From NCBI GenBank assembly GCA_041918675.1, contig JAYRVF010000004.1, forward strand, positions 1-64,000: a stretch of 64,000 nt of DNA. The letters run 5' to 3'. A program made the position numbers and the translations under genes. The notes beneath the pieces were generated by a model. The model was given only the letters and a program-made list of their open reading frames with translations, was not told the origin of the DNA and searched no databases. Every line of letters begins with the position of its first letter. Position 1 is the first letter of the stretch. Below, one piece after another: positions 7,242 to 16,055 of this stretch. The stretch comes from SCUB01 sp041918675 (lineage in GTDB: Bacteria > Pseudomonadota > Alphaproteobacteria > Rhizobiales > Xanthobacteraceae).

Positions 7242-8075
7242 CTATCCGCGCGCGGCGCGCCAGATCGTCCAGAGCCGCGCCAGCGGCGATGGCGCGAGCG
7301 GCGCGAACGGATTGTTGCCGGCGCGGGCGAGCGCGTCGAGACGGCGGGGCACGAGCGCGAGCGGCAGCAGCGCGGCGCGCTCCACGCGCGAAAGCCCGCG
7401 CGATTGCGCCTCCGCATGCCGCAGATAATCGCGCGCGAGCCCGGCCAGCATGCCGGTCATCCGGCGCAGCGCGGGCCCGTCCCGCCGCGCCGCGATGTCC
7501 TCGGTCGTTATGCCCGCCTTTTCGGTCATTTCGCGCGGCACCAGCGTCAGCGGCGAGCCTCCGGATGATTGCAGCGTCACCATCGCGGTCAGGCCCTCGG
7601 CCCGCCCGGCCGCTTGCGTGAGCGCGTCGAACGGCGTCTCGCCGCCGAGAATTGCCCGCGCCATGCCGATCAACGCGCCCGAGGTGGCGTCGAAATGCGC
7701 GGTGAGATCGCCCGCCGTCGCGAGCGGCTCGTCATAGAGCGCGACGCGATGCGCCTCGATGAAGGCCATGAACCGCGCGCGCGGAAGGCCGTGCGCGTCG
7801 ATGACCGCCAGCAAGGCCGCGGCGACGGGATTGCCGCCCACCCCGCCGTGATCCACGCCGGACAACGCGTCGCGCCACCATCGCAGGCGGATTTCGCCGG
7901 GCAGCGCCTCGCGGACGAGCGCGCGCACCCGTCCGATCTCGACGGCGAAGGCGGCGAGCACCTGCAGCGCGGCGCGCCGCTCGGGCCGGGCGTAAAGCGA
8001 GGCGATGAAGCGGTCCTTGTCATGCGCGCGCGCGAGCGCCGCGCAATAGGCCACGTCCTCGGCCGCGCGCGTCAT
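7242..8075 (-). CDS. Squalene/phytoene synthase family protein, NDUFAF6-like
   Basis: The 277-residue protein carries the trans-isoprenyl synthase fold signature IRLRWWRDAL (62-71), but the aspartate-rich DxxxD motifs that bind Mg-diphosphate are not preserved as in true squalene or phytoene synthases. This resembles the NDUFAF6-like branch, linked to respiratory complex I assembly in eukaryotes; the bacterial role is unsettled. Its start overlaps the stop of the Mth938-like gene by four bases, so translation is probably coupled. The order yajC-secD-secF-Mth938-this gene is a conserved Hyphomicrobiales cluster. Confidence 0.85.
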   Translation of the reverse strand: MTRAAEDVAYCAALARAHDKDRFIASLYARPERRAALQVLAAFAVEIGRVRALVREALPGEIRLRWWRDALSGVDHGGVGGNPVAAALLAVIDAHGLPRARFMAFIEAHRVALYDEPLATAGDLTAHFDATSGALIGMARAILGGETPFDALTQAAGRAEGLTAMVTLQSSGGSPLTLVPREMTEKAGITTEDIAARRDGPALRRMTGMLAGLARDYLRHAEAQSRGLSRVERAALLPLALVPRRLDALARAGNNPFAPLAPSPLARLWTIWRAARG

Positions 8076-8458
8076 GCGACCGCGATCAGCGCCGCCGCCA
8101 CCCGGCGCCGCTCCCCGACCATGATGTTATAGGCCCGCAGCGCCGGACCCGTTTGCGTCACTTCCATGACGACGCGGTGCTCCCGCATGCGCGCGACGAG
8201 CGCCGCCGGCGCCCGCCAGATCGCCCGCCCGGTGCCGACAAGCAGCGTGTCGATCGCGCCCGCGCGCGCGAATACCGGCGCGAAATCATCCTCGCCGATG
8301 TCGTCCGCCGACTCGACCTCCCAGGCCCAGATGCCGTCGGGCAGGCACAACAGCGAGCCGCGATGCGACATGCCGGCGAAACGGAAGCCGCCATTGCCGT
8401 AGGACTCGATCGCCGCCGCGCCGGGAAAATGCGGCGACCGCGGCGCGCCCGTCGTCAT
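8072..8458 (-). CDS. Mth938-like domain protein (DUF498/DUF598 family)
   Basis: A 128-residue protein of the Mth938/NDUFAF3-like fold, with IESYGNGGFRFAG near the start and DTLLVGTGR..W in the middle, typical for the family. Its exact biochemical role is unknown; the mitochondrial relative assists complex I assembly, which fits the neighbouring NDUFAF6-like gene. ATG 8458 was chosen because residues upstream are low complexity and overlap secF. It lies 10 bases after the secF stop and overlaps the next gene by four bases, so it belongs to the Sec-accessory operon. Confidence 0.88.
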   Translation of the reverse strand: MTTGAPRSPHFPGAAAIESYGNGGFRFAGMSHRGSLLCLPDGIWAWEVESADDIGEDDFAPVFARAGAIDTLLVGTGRAIWRAPAALVARMREHRVVMEVTQTGPALRAYNIMVGERRRVAAALIAVA

Positions 8459-8468
8459 CGCGCGCGCG

Positions 8469-9467
8469 TCACTTCGTGGTCTCTTCTTCCTCGACGCGGT
8501 GCGTACCCACGCCAAGATAGATCAGGATCGGCGCGGCGATGAACACCGACGTATAGGTGCCGACCAGGACCACGCCGAACATCATCGTCGCGGTGAAGGA
8601 GTGAATGGCGTGGCCGCCGAACAAAAGCAGCGCCAGCAGCGCCAGCGTCACCGTGGCGTGCGTGATGATCGAGCGCGACAGCGTCGAATTGACGGAGATG
8701 TTGAGCAGCTCCGGCATCGACATCTTCTTGTAGCGGCGCAGCATCTCGCGGATACGGTCGTAGATGACGACGGTGTCGTTGAGCGAATAGCCGAGAATGG
8801 TGAGCAGCGCGGCGATGCTGGTCAGGTCGAAGTCGACCTGGGCGATCGACATGAAACCGATCGTCAGCACCAGATCGTGCACGTTGGCGATCATGGCGCC
8901 GAGCGCGAACTGCCATTCGAACCGGAACCAGAGATAGATCAAAATGGCGAGGACCGCGAGCATCAGCCCGACGGTGCCGTAGGCGAGCAATTCACTCGAC
9001 ACGCGCGGGCCGACGACCTCGACGCGGCGATAGTCGACATCCTCGCCGAGCGTGCTCCGCACCTTGCGCACCGCCTCCTGCTGCGCGGCGTCGCCGCCGG
9101 GCTGTTCGGCGATGCGGATGAGCACGTCCGCGGGTCCCCCGAACTGCTGAAGCTGGACGTCGCCGAGATTGAGCGTGGCCAGGCTCGCGCGCATTTTCGC
9201 GATGTCGGCCGCGCCCGATTTCGCCTGCACCTCGAGCAGCGTGCCGCCCCTGAAGTCGATGCCGAAATTCAAGCCGTGGGTGAAGAACAGCACGATGGCG
9301 ACGATCGACAGCAGCGCCGATATCGGGAAGCTGACGCGCCGGAAGCGCATGAAGTCGAACTTGGTGTCGTCCGGAACGATGCGCAGCGCCGGAATGAAGC
9401 CATAGACCGACAACACCGTCAGGAGGACGATGCCGGCCGCGACCGCGAGGAAAATCGTCAGGGTCAT
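8469..9467 (-). CDS. secF: Protein translocase subunit SecF
   Basis: The 332-residue inner-membrane protein pairs with SecD and uses the proton gradient to complete export through SecYEG. It shows GIDFRGGTLLEV (69-80), the conserved first periplasmic motif, and a C-terminal five-helix bundle with GYSLNDTVVIYDRIRE and a terminal EEE-rich tail. It begins with an extra hydrophobic helix (about 3-23, TIFLAVAAGIVLL) ahead of the usual VPDDTKFDFMRF start. No ATG or GTG lies at the conventional start, so ATG 9467 with upstream GAGGGG is preferred. It follows secD by 13 bases. Confidence 0.95.
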   Translation of the reverse strand: MTLTIFLAVAAGIVLLTVLSVYGFIPALRIVPDDTKFDFMRFRRVSFPISALLSIVAIVLFFTHGLNFGIDFRGGTLLEVQAKSGAADIAKMRASLATLNLGDVQLQQFGGPADVLIRIAEQPGGDAAQQEAVRKVRSTLGEDVDYRRVEVVGPRVSSELLAYGTVGLMLAVLAILIYLWFRFEWQFALGAMIANVHDLVLTIGFMSIAQVDFDLTSIAALLTILGYSLNDTVVIYDRIREMLRRYKKMSMPELLNISVNSTLSRSIITHATVTLALLALLLFGGHAIHSFTATMMFGVVLVGTYTSVFIAAPILIYLGVGTHRVEEEETTK

Positions 9468-9480
9468 GTCCGCCCGCCCC

Positions 9481-11079
9481 TCAAATCGGCACGCGCTGCG
9501 GCCGGCGCCAGCGCACCCAGGCCGCGACGATCAGGCGGGTCACCGTGAACGCCGTGAACACGGTGGTGATGATGCCGATGCCCAGCGTCACCGCGAAGCC
9601 GCGCACCGGGCCGGTGCCGATGTAGAACAACACCGCGGCGGCGATGAAGGTGGTGATGTTGGAATCCATGATCGTCGCCAGCGCGCGCGAAAACCCGGCG
9701 TCGATCGCCGAGATCGCGGTGCGTCCGCCGCGTATCTCCTCGCGGATACGCTCGTAGATCAGCACGTTCGAATCCACCGCGATACCGACCGTGAGCACCA
9801 CGCCGGCGATGCCCGGCAGCGTCAGCGTCGCGTTGAGAAGCGACAGCACGCCGAAGATCATCGCCACGTTGATCGCGACCGCGATGTTGGCGAACAGGCC
9901 GAACAGGCGATAGGTCAGCGTCATGAAGACGATGACGAGGATCGAGCCGACATAGGAGGCGAGCGTGCCGCGATCGATCGAATCCTGACCGAGGCCGGGA
10001 CCGACGGTGCGCTCCTCGATGATCGTCAGCGGCGCGGGCAAGGCGCCGGCGCGCAGAAGAATGGCGAGATCGTTGGCCTGCTGCACGGTGAAGCCGCCGG
10101 AAATCTGACCCGCGCCGCCGGTGATCGGCTCGCGGATGACGGGGGCGGAGATCACCTCGTTGTCGAGAATGATGGCGAAGGGCCGGCCGACGTTTTCCGA
10201 GGTCGCCTGTGCGAATTTGCGCGCGCCCGAGGTATTGAAGCGGAACGAGACGATCGGCTCGCTGGTGCGCTGGTCGAAGCCCGGCTGCGCGTCGGTGAGG
10301 TCGGCGCCGGAAACGAGGACGCGCTTTTCGATGACGTAGGGTTGCTTCGGCGTCTGCGAGCTCATCAGCAGCTCGGATTCCGGCGGCACGCGCCCCTGCC
10401 CCGCCTGATCCGGCGGCACCGTCAGATCGACCATGCGGAAGTCGAGCTTGGCGGTCTTGCCGAGCAGTTCCTTCAGCCGCGTCGGATCCTGAAGGCCGGG
10501 AACCTGGACCAGAATGCGGTCGATGCCCTGGCGCTGGATCAGCGGTTCGACCGTGCCCAGTTCGTTGACGCGGCGCTCGACGATCTGGATCGATTGCTCG
10601 ACCGACTGGCGGATGCGTTCGAGAATGGCGGGCTGCGGCACCGTCAGGCGGATCAGGCCGCCGCCGGCGTCGTTCACTTCGACCGTGCGCTGGCCGCTGG
10701 TTCCGAGCAGACCGCCGAGCGGCTGCGACATCTCGCGGAGCTTGGCGAGCGCCTGCGGCACGTCGCTTTCCTTGACGCGAACCTCGACCGCGTCCCCGCG
10801 CACCACGAGGCCGGTGTAGCCCACGCGCGCCTCGCGCAGGGACCGGCGCACGTCGTCGCGGATCTGATCGAGCTTTTCCTTGCGCACCGCCGCGGAGTCG
10901 ACCTCGAGCAGGATGTGCGAGCCGCCCTGCAGATCGAGGCCAAGCACGAGGTGGCGCTGCGCCCAGCGCGGCCAGGTCTTCACCGTGCTTTCGGGAAAGA
11001 AATTCGGCACCGCGAACAGGCAGACGACGAGCGCCGTCAGAATGATCGCCGCCGCCTTCCACCGCGTGAAATACAACAT
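9481..11079 (-). CDS. secD: Protein translocase subunit SecD
   Basis: A 532-residue inner-membrane protein with an N-terminal membrane helix (about 8-27), the canonical GLDLQGG (47-53), a large periplasmic P1 domain, and five C-terminal helices containing the AINVAMIFGVLSLLNATLTLPGIAG region. With SecF it pulls translocating proteins to the periplasmic side using proton motive force. The gene sits between yajC and secF, the standard order. The 156-base gap from yajC holds a stem-loop repeat that could set relative expression. Confidence 0.97.
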   Translation of the reverse strand: MLYFTRWKAAAIILTALVVCLFAVPNFFPESTVKTWPRWAQRHLVLGLDLQGGSHILLEVDSAAVRKEKLDQIRDDVRRSLREARVGYTGLVVRGDAVEVRVKESDVPQALAKLREMSQPLGGLLGTSGQRTVEVNDAGGGLIRLTVPQPAILERIRQSVEQSIQIVERRVNELGTVEPLIQRQGIDRILVQVPGLQDPTRLKELLGKTAKLDFRMVDLTVPPDQAGQGRVPPESELLMSSQTPKQPYVIEKRVLVSGADLTDAQPGFDQRTSEPIVSFRFNTSGARKFAQATSENVGRPFAIILDNEVISAPVIREPITGGAGQISGGFTVQQANDLAILLRAGALPAPLTIIEERTVGPGLGQDSIDRGTLASYVGSILVIVFMTLTYRLFGLFANIAVAINVAMIFGVLSLLNATLTLPGIAGVVLTVGIAVDSNVLIYERIREEIRGGRTAISAIDAGFSRALATIMDSNITTFIAAAVLFYIGTGPVRGFAVTLGIGIITTVFTAFTVTRLIVAAWVRWRRPQRVPI

Positions 11080-11129
11080 GGAGCCAATCCCGAGAGAGCT
11101 GCCGCGCGCGTCCGCCGAAACCTAGCGCG

Positions 11130-11236
11130 CTTTCCGCTCGCATGGAATCATGCGAGCGACAGGAAATCGCGCCAAATCAACAGGCTGGCGCATGTTCTTG
11201 CCGGCGAACCGGTATCCATTTCGCCGGAACATGCGC
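11130..11236 (+). repeat. Mosaic palindromic repeat, copy in yajC-secD gap
   Basis: Two stem-loops lie side by side. The first has arms CGCTCGCATG (11135-11144) and CATGCGAGCG (11149-11158). The second has arms GCGCATGTTC (11188-11197) and GAACATGCGC (11227-11236), with an inner pairing of CCGGCGAA (11201-11208) and TTCGCCGG (11220-11227). The same two-part design with similar sequence recurs at 38207-38318 (inverted) and 55561-55680. The right arm reaches the yajC stop codon, so it may form in the operon mRNA. Confidence 0.7.
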
Positions 11237-11580
11237 TAGCCGCCGGACGATTCGTCCTTGGCCGGCTCGCCCTTGCTGCGGACCGAGGAGACCATCGCCC
11301 GCAACAGGCGCGCGCGCACCCCTTCGGCGATTTCGATTTCGATCTGCTCGTCGTCGACCACCTTGGTGACCTTGCCGATGATGCCGCCCGCGGTCACGAC
11401 GCTGTCGCCCCGGCGCAGGTTCTTCACCATTTCCTGATGCTGCTTGGCCTTCTGCTGCTGCGGCCGCAGGATCAGGAAATACATGATCACGAAAATCAGC
11501 AGGAACGGCAGGATGGACATCAACATGCTGTTGGCGTCGCCGCCGACGGCGGGCTGAGCAAAGGCGGGTGTAATCAACAT
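11236..11580 (-). CDS. yajC: Preprotein translocase subunit YajC
   Basis: The 114-residue protein has one membrane helix (about 18-38, MLMSILPFLLIFVIMYFLIL) followed by the family hallmark RPQQQKAKQHQEM and a small soluble domain with GDSVVTAGGIIGKV. YajC associates with SecDF and stabilises the export holocomplex. ATG 11580 follows AGAGGGATCG and gives the usual short N-terminus MLITPAFAQ; longer starts would add an unrelated basic stretch. First gene of the yajC-secD-secF-Mth938-NDUFAF6-like operon. Confidence 0.95.
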   Translation of the reverse strand: MLITPAFAQPAVGGDANSMLMSILPFLLIFVIMYFLILRPQQQKAKQHQEMVKNLRRGDSVVTAGGIIGKVTKVVDDEQIEIEIAEGVRARLLRAMVSSVRSKGEPAKDESSGG

Positions 11581-11911
11581 CGATCGATCCCTCTTAGAGG
11601 TGAATGGCGGACGCGGCGCGCGCACCCGGCGGAAGCGGACGCGTTATCCCACCGCGCGCGCCTAAACGATTGGAACGGCGTAACACTTCACGATGCCCGC
11701 CGCGCGCTCCCAAACGCCCGCAGGGCCGCGCGGCGCCTCGTCGCGGGCGCGAAATCGCGCGGACTATAGCTACCGCCGGCCCAATTGCAACGCCGGCGCC
11801 GGCCCCCATCCGCGACCCCGCGACGCGCCCTTAGGCGCCCGCCCAAGGAGGGCGATCTTGCGGGCCGGCCGCGACCCCGATAAGGCATGGAACAAGGCGA
11901 AAGGTTCAAGG

Positions 11912-12901
11912 ATGTCAAAGGCTCCGAGCAAGCAAGCGCCGCGCGGCAAAGCTCAGGGACGGGCCGTGCGGGGAAAATCCGCCCCCCGCGCCCGCCGCGT
12001 CGCGACCAAAACCGACGCGCCCGATGGCAACGCCTTCACGAGCGCCCGGATCGCCGCCGCGCTCGAAGCGATCGTGACGAGCCTTTCCCGTTCCGGCGCG
12101 AGCGGCGCGAAACCTTCGCTCGACGAGGCGTCGGCCTTCATCTGGCATCCGAGCGGTCACCTTGCCCCGGTCGAGCGGGTGAACCGTGTCGAGCTCGCCC
12201 TTCTGAAGGGCATCGACCGCGTCCGCGACATCCTGATCGAGAATACCGAGCGCTTCGCCTGGGGCCTGCCCGCCAACAACGCGCTGTTGTGGGGCGCGCG
12301 CGGCATGGGCAAATCCTCGCTAGTCAAGGCCGCGCACGCCGCCGTCAACGCGCGGCGAGACGTCGCCGGCGCGCTCAAGCTCGTCGAAATCCACCGCGAG
12401 GACATCGAGAGCCTGCCGGCGCTGATGACGCTCCTGCGCGCGTCGCCCTATCGCTTCATCATCTTCTGCGACGATCTTTCCTTCGACGGCGGCGACACCT
12501 CCTACAAGTCGCTCAAGGCCGCGCTCGAAGGCGGCATCGAAGGCCGGCCCGACAACGTCATTCTTTACGCGACCTCGAACCGGCGCCATCTTCTGCCCCG
12601 CGAGATGATGGAGAACGAACGCTCCACCGCGATCAATCCGGGCGAGGCGGTCGAGGAAAAGGTGTCGCTATCGGATCGCTTCGGCCTCTGGCTCGGCTTT
12701 CACCGTTGCAGCCAGGACGAATATCTCGACATGGTCGAGGCCTATCGCGGCCATTTCGGCATCCGGATTGGGCGCGAGGAACTGTCCGCCCAGGCGCTCG
12801 AATGGGCGACGACGCGCGGCTCGCGCTCCGGCCGCGTCGCATGGCAGTTCGTGCAGGATCTGGCCGGACGCCTCGGGGTGCGGCTCGCGCCCTCGCGCTG
12901 A
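11912..12901 (+). CDS. DUF815 family ATP-binding protein
   Basis: A 329-residue P-loop ATPase of the DUF815/AAA+ type. After a basic, probably disordered N-terminus (1-40) come Walker A GARGMGKS (128-135), a Walker B strand FIIFCDDLSF (182-191) and a sensor-like ATSNRRHLLPR (220-230). The family is widespread next to yajC in Alphaproteobacteria, but its function is not established. ATG 11912 was chosen because residues before it are low complexity; AAGG lies upstream. It is divergent from yajC and convergent with nlpD. Confidence 0.9.
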   Translation: MSKAPSKQAPRGKAQGRAVRGKSAPRARRVATKTDAPDGNAFTSARIAAALEAIVTSLSRSGASGAKPSLDEASAFIWHPSGHLAPVERVNRVELALLKGIDRVRDILIENTERFAWGLPANNALLWGARGMGKSSLVKAAHAAVNARRDVAGALKLVEIHREDIESLPALMTLLRASPYRFIIFCDDLSFDGGDTSYKSLKAALEGGIEGRPDNVILYATSNRRHLLPREMMENERSTAINPGEAVEEKVSLSDRFGLWLGFHRCSQDEYLDMVEAYRGHFGIRIGREELSAQALEWATTRGSRSGRVAWQFVQDLAGRLGVRLAPSR

Positions 12902-12935
12902 GCGCCGACGCGAGCCTGGCGGACCGCGTCCGTTC

Positions 12936-14294
12936 TCAAACGCCGTTGAGGAATTGCTGCGGGTCGACCGGCGTCGAGCCCTTGCGGATCTCGAAGTGCA
13001 ACTGTGGCGACGACACCTCGCCCGTCTGGCCGGATTTGCCGATGATCTGGCCGCGCTTGATCGGATCGCCGCGCTTGACCATCAATTCGCTTGCATGGGC
13101 GTAGGCGCTGACGAAGCCGTTGGAGTGCCGCACCAGAACCAGATTGCCGTAGCCTTTGAGCTCGTTGCCGGCATAGGCGACCGTGCCGTCCTCGGCCGCC
13201 TTGATCGGCGTGCCTTCGGGGACGGCGACGTTGATGCCGTCGTTCTGCTTGCCGTTGGTCTTGGCGCCGTAGCCCGAAATCACCCGGCCGCGAACCGGCC
13301 AGCGGAATGTCGGAAGGCCCGAGGTGGTCTCGGACGGCTTGGCGGCGGGTTCGGCCGCATCCGTGTCGCCGGTGGCGGTCGCGACCCGTGCCTTATGTTC
13401 GGATGCGGCGGCCGGCGGCGCCGAATTCGGCGCCGGGTTCGCGGAAGCCACGACCTGTTTCTTGGCATCGGCTTGCGCCGGCGCGGCGGCCGCGACGGCG
13501 GCCTTGCCGCCGGGGATCGACACCTTGTCGCCGATCTTGAGCTTGGCGCCGGGCGCGAGATTATTGGCCTTGCTCAACTGCGAGAGGCTGACCTTGTAGC
13601 GGCGCGAGATGCTCATCAGCGTCTCGCCGGCATTGACGACGTGAACACCCTTGGCGTCCGATGACTCGGAGGTCGAAGCCGGCCGCGTCGCGGGCGCGGC
13701 CACCGCCGGCGCGCCGGCGCGCGAGGCGGTCGCGGTCGAGGCGTCGAGCCGGCGCGGAATGACGATCTGCTGACCCGGCTGAAGCGCGCGCGGACCGACC
13801 AGATTGTTGGCCTTCAGGATCGCGTCGGACGGCACCGAATAGCGGCGCGCCAGAATGTCGACGGTGTCACTCGTGCCGACGATGACCCGGGTTCCGCCCT
13901 CGCGGGTCCAACCGTCGGTCGCGGCGATCGATTTCGGCGCGGTGGTGGTGCCGGTCGTTTCGATCGGCGAGGACGGCGGTGAATAGGAACCGACGCCATG
14001 GCCGCCGCCGGAAACCGGTTGTGAACCATAAGTCGCGTAAGATTGTGGCTGGGAGCCCTGCTGGTAATTCGGCAACGGGCGGCTTTCCACCACGCTCGAC
14101 GGAGCGCGCGCGGTCGGCGGGATAGATCCCGTCGTTTCGGGCGGCGCGGAGCGGGAGGCGTATGGGCTTGCGTAAGGATTGCCGCCGAAGCGGTTCGTAT
14201 CCGAGCTACAGCCCGCAAAGGCGACAGAAATCAGCGCCAATGTCGCGACAGGTGGAAATTGACGCAAGCGACGCAACGCAACAGCCCGGGACAT
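12936..14294 (-). CDS. nlpD: NlpD-type LysM/M23 lipoprotein with degenerate LytM domain
   Basis: The 452-residue protein has a lipoprotein signal ending VAFAGC (lipidated Cys29), a proline/serine-rich linker, two LysM peptidoglycan-binding modules (about 136-180 and 217-261), an alanine-rich linker, and a C-terminal M23/LytM domain (about 329-450). Active M23 enzymes have HxxxD and HxH zinc motifs. Here these read NDGIN (351-355) and QLH (431-433), so zinc ligands are lost and the protein is predicted to activate amidases at the septum rather than cut peptidoglycan itself, like NlpD. The order serS-surE-pcm-nlpD supports the name. Confidence 0.9.
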   Translation of the reverse strand: MSRAVALRRLRQFPPVATLALISVAFAGCSSDTNRFGGNPYASPYASRSAPPETTGSIPPTARAPSSVVESRPLPNYQQGSQPQSYATYGSQPVSGGGHGVGSYSPPSSPIETTGTTTAPKSIAATDGWTREGGTRVIVGTSDTVDILARRYSVPSDAILKANNLVGPRALQPGQQIVIPRRLDASTATASRAGAPAVAAPATRPASTSESSDAKGVHVVNAGETLMSISRRYKVSLSQLSKANNLAPGAKLKIGDKVSIPGGKAAVAAAAPAQADAKKQVVASANPAPNSAPPAAASEHKARVATATGDTDAAEPAAKPSETTSGLPTFRWPVRGRVISGYGAKTNGKQNDGINVAVPEGTPIKAAEDGTVAYAGNELKGYGNLVLVRHSNGFVSAYAHASELMVKRGDPIKRGQIIGKSGQTGEVSSPQLHFEIRKGSTPVDPQQFLNGV

Positions 14295-14400
14295 GGTTAC
14301 TCACCCGTACGCAAAAGGATACCGGTTTGAGTAAACATGGAGCGAGTAAACAACCCATTAAGCGGGTCGTTTTCCATTTTCGCTCAAGGACAACGCGGAA

Positions 14401-15054
14401 TTAGAGCTCGCGCGCGACGCCGGGCAGCACGGGAACGAAACGCACGTCGATCAGATCGGTGGTCGTCACTCCCTCCTCCGTCTTGGCGACCTTGACGAGG
14501 CGCTGGGCGCGGTCGTGCGGACCGACCGGGGCGATCATCACGCCGCCGGGTTCGAGCATCTCCACCAGCCGCGGCGGAATTTCGGTGAGCGCGGCGGTGA
14601 CGACGATGCGATCGAACGTGCCGACCGAATCGGGAAGGTCGACGCCGTCGCCGACGAGCACGTCGACGTTACGGCAGCCGAGCTTCTTCAACCGTTCGCG
14701 CGCGCGGTCGGCGAGCGTGCGGAAGCGCTCGACGGTGATGACCTCGCGCGCCAGGCGCGAAAGAATGGCGGCCTGGTAACCCGAACCGGTTCCGATTTCG
14801 AGCACGCGATGATGCGGCCTGAGATCGAGCCGCTCGGTCATATAGGCGACGATGAAGGGCTGGCTGATGGTTTGCCCGCAGAGAATGGGAAGCGCGGTGT
14901 CCGCATAGGCCTCGTCGCGATCCGCGCTTTCCACGAACGTCTCGCGTGGAACCTCCTCCATGGCGCGCAACACCGCCTGATCGCTGATCCCACGCCGGCG
15001 CAAGCCGAGCTGGAAACGCATCTTGTCGTCCGGTTCACGACCCATGGCGCCCAC
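14401..15054 (-). CDS. pcm: Protein-L-isoaspartate O-methyltransferase
   Basis: The 217-residue cytosolic repair enzyme methylates L-isoaspartyl residues in damaged proteins using S-adenosylmethionine. The SAM-binding motif I is VLEIGTGSGYQAA (about residues 84-96), preceded by the typical GQTISQPFIVAYMTE segment. A GTG start at 15054 is preferred over ATG 15045 because GGGAGG lies six bases upstream of the GTG. It follows surE and precedes nlpD in a conserved operon. Confidence 0.96.
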   Translation of the reverse strand: MGAMGREPDDKMRFQLGLRRRGISDQAVLRAMEEVPRETFVESADRDEAYADTALPILCGQTISQPFIVAYMTERLDLRPHHRVLEIGTGSGYQAAILSRLAREVITVERFRTLADRARERLKKLGCRNVDVLVGDGVDLPDSVGTFDRIVVTAALTEIPPRLVEMLEPGGVMIAPVGPHDRAQRLVKVAKTEEGVTTTDLIDVRFVPVLPGVAREL

Positions 15055-15157
15055 GGGCGGCCTCCCTTCGCCAGCACCGCCGATGCAACGTCAATCCGCG
15101 CGCACATGCAAGCGCGGAAGCGGCGCGCGCGGGCGGCTGTCGACAATTTCCGTCGAA

Positions 15158-15925
15158 CTATTTGAAGGCGGCGGCGAGCTTTTCGGCGAACGCGGCGTCC
15201 GTCAGGTCGAGCCGCAACGGCGTGACGGAGACGTAACCGGCCGCGAGCGCGCCGAGATCGGTGTCGGCCGCGCTTTCTTCCGCCTTCACGCCGCGCATGA
15301 AGGCGATCCAGTAATAGGGATTGCCGCGCCCGTCGCGCCGCTCGTCGATGCGCAAGAGGTCGAGATTGCGCGCGCCCTGGCGCGTGACGGCGATGCCCTT
15401 GACGTCGTCCGGCGGACAATCCGGGAAGTTGACGTTGACGAGGGTCGCGGGCGGAATGCCGGTGGCAAGCAGGTTGCGGATGATCTCCGGGCCGTGGCGC
15501 AGCGCGGTCGCCCAATGCGGCCGCTGGCGGCTTTCGATCCCGTATTCCTGCGACATAGACACCGACGGAATGCCGAGGATCGTCCCTTCCATCGCCCCGG
15601 CGATGGTGCCGGAATAGGTCACGTCCTCGGCGGCGTTGCGGCCCCGATTGACGCCGGAGAGCACGAGGTCGGGCCGATGTTCGAGCATCAGATGGCGCAC
15701 GCCCATGATGACGCAGTCGGTCGGCGTGCCGCGCACGGCGAAATGCTTCGGCGCGACCTCGCGCAAGCGCAGCGGATCGTTCATCGACATCGAATGCGAG
15801 ACGCCCGACTGGTCGAGTTCCGGCGCCACGATCCACACGTCGTCGGAAAGCGCGCGCGCGATTTCCTCGATCACCTTGAGGCCGTGGGCGTGAATGCCGT
15901 CGTCATTGGTACAAAGAATGCGCAT
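15158..15925 (-). CDS. surE: 5'/3'-nucleotidase SurE
   Basis: The 255-residue protein opens with MRILCTNDDGIHAHGL, the SurE metal-binding signature (Asp8, Asp9), and contains VLSGVNRGRNAAEDVTYSGT, the second conserved block with the metal-ligating asparagine. SurE dephosphorylates nucleoside monophosphates and is linked to survival in stationary phase. It lies between serS and pcm; the 130-base gap to serS is filled by a palindromic repeat. Confidence 0.96.
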   Translation of the reverse strand: MRILCTNDDGIHAHGLKVIEEIARALSDDVWIVAPELDQSGVSHSMSMNDPLRLREVAPKHFAVRGTPTDCVIMGVRHLMLEHRPDLVLSGVNRGRNAAEDVTYSGTIAGAMEGTILGIPSVSMSQEYGIESRQRPHWATALRHGPEIIRNLLATGIPPATLVNVNFPDCPPDDVKGIAVTRQGARNLDLLRIDERRDGRGNPYYWIAFMRGVKAEESAADTDLGALAAGYVSVTPLRLDLTDAAFAEKLAAAFK

Positions 15926-15960
15926 GCGACTTCTGATCTTTCACGGAATGCATTAATCGC

Positions 15961-16043
15961 GTCATTACCGGGCTTGTCCCGGTGATCCCGATCAGGAGAC
16001 GATGCGCGTCCCCGAGCGGGATGGCCGGAACAAGTCCGGCCAT
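15961..16043. repeat. Composite palindromic repeat between surE and serS
   Basis: Two palindromes adjoin. The first, near 15961-15990, pairs ATTACCGGG with CCCGGTGAT across CTTGT with one mismatch. The second pairs ATGGCCGGA (16021-16029) with TCCGGCCAT (16035-16043) across five bases. The second matches the design of 953-975. Such elements may end or stabilise transcripts, but no T run follows. Confidence 0.7.
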
Positions 16044-16055
16044 GACAGTACGGAA

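Noticed and set aside
9430..11769. 779-codon plus-strand frame opposite secD/yajC
   Set aside because: An antisense shadow with R/H/D-rich composition; secD, secF and yajC on the other strand are unmistakable.
14300..14400. Terminator between pcm and nlpD
   Set aside because: A weak ACCC/GGGT stem with a short T stretch exists, but the genes appear to be one operon and the stem is only four pairs.
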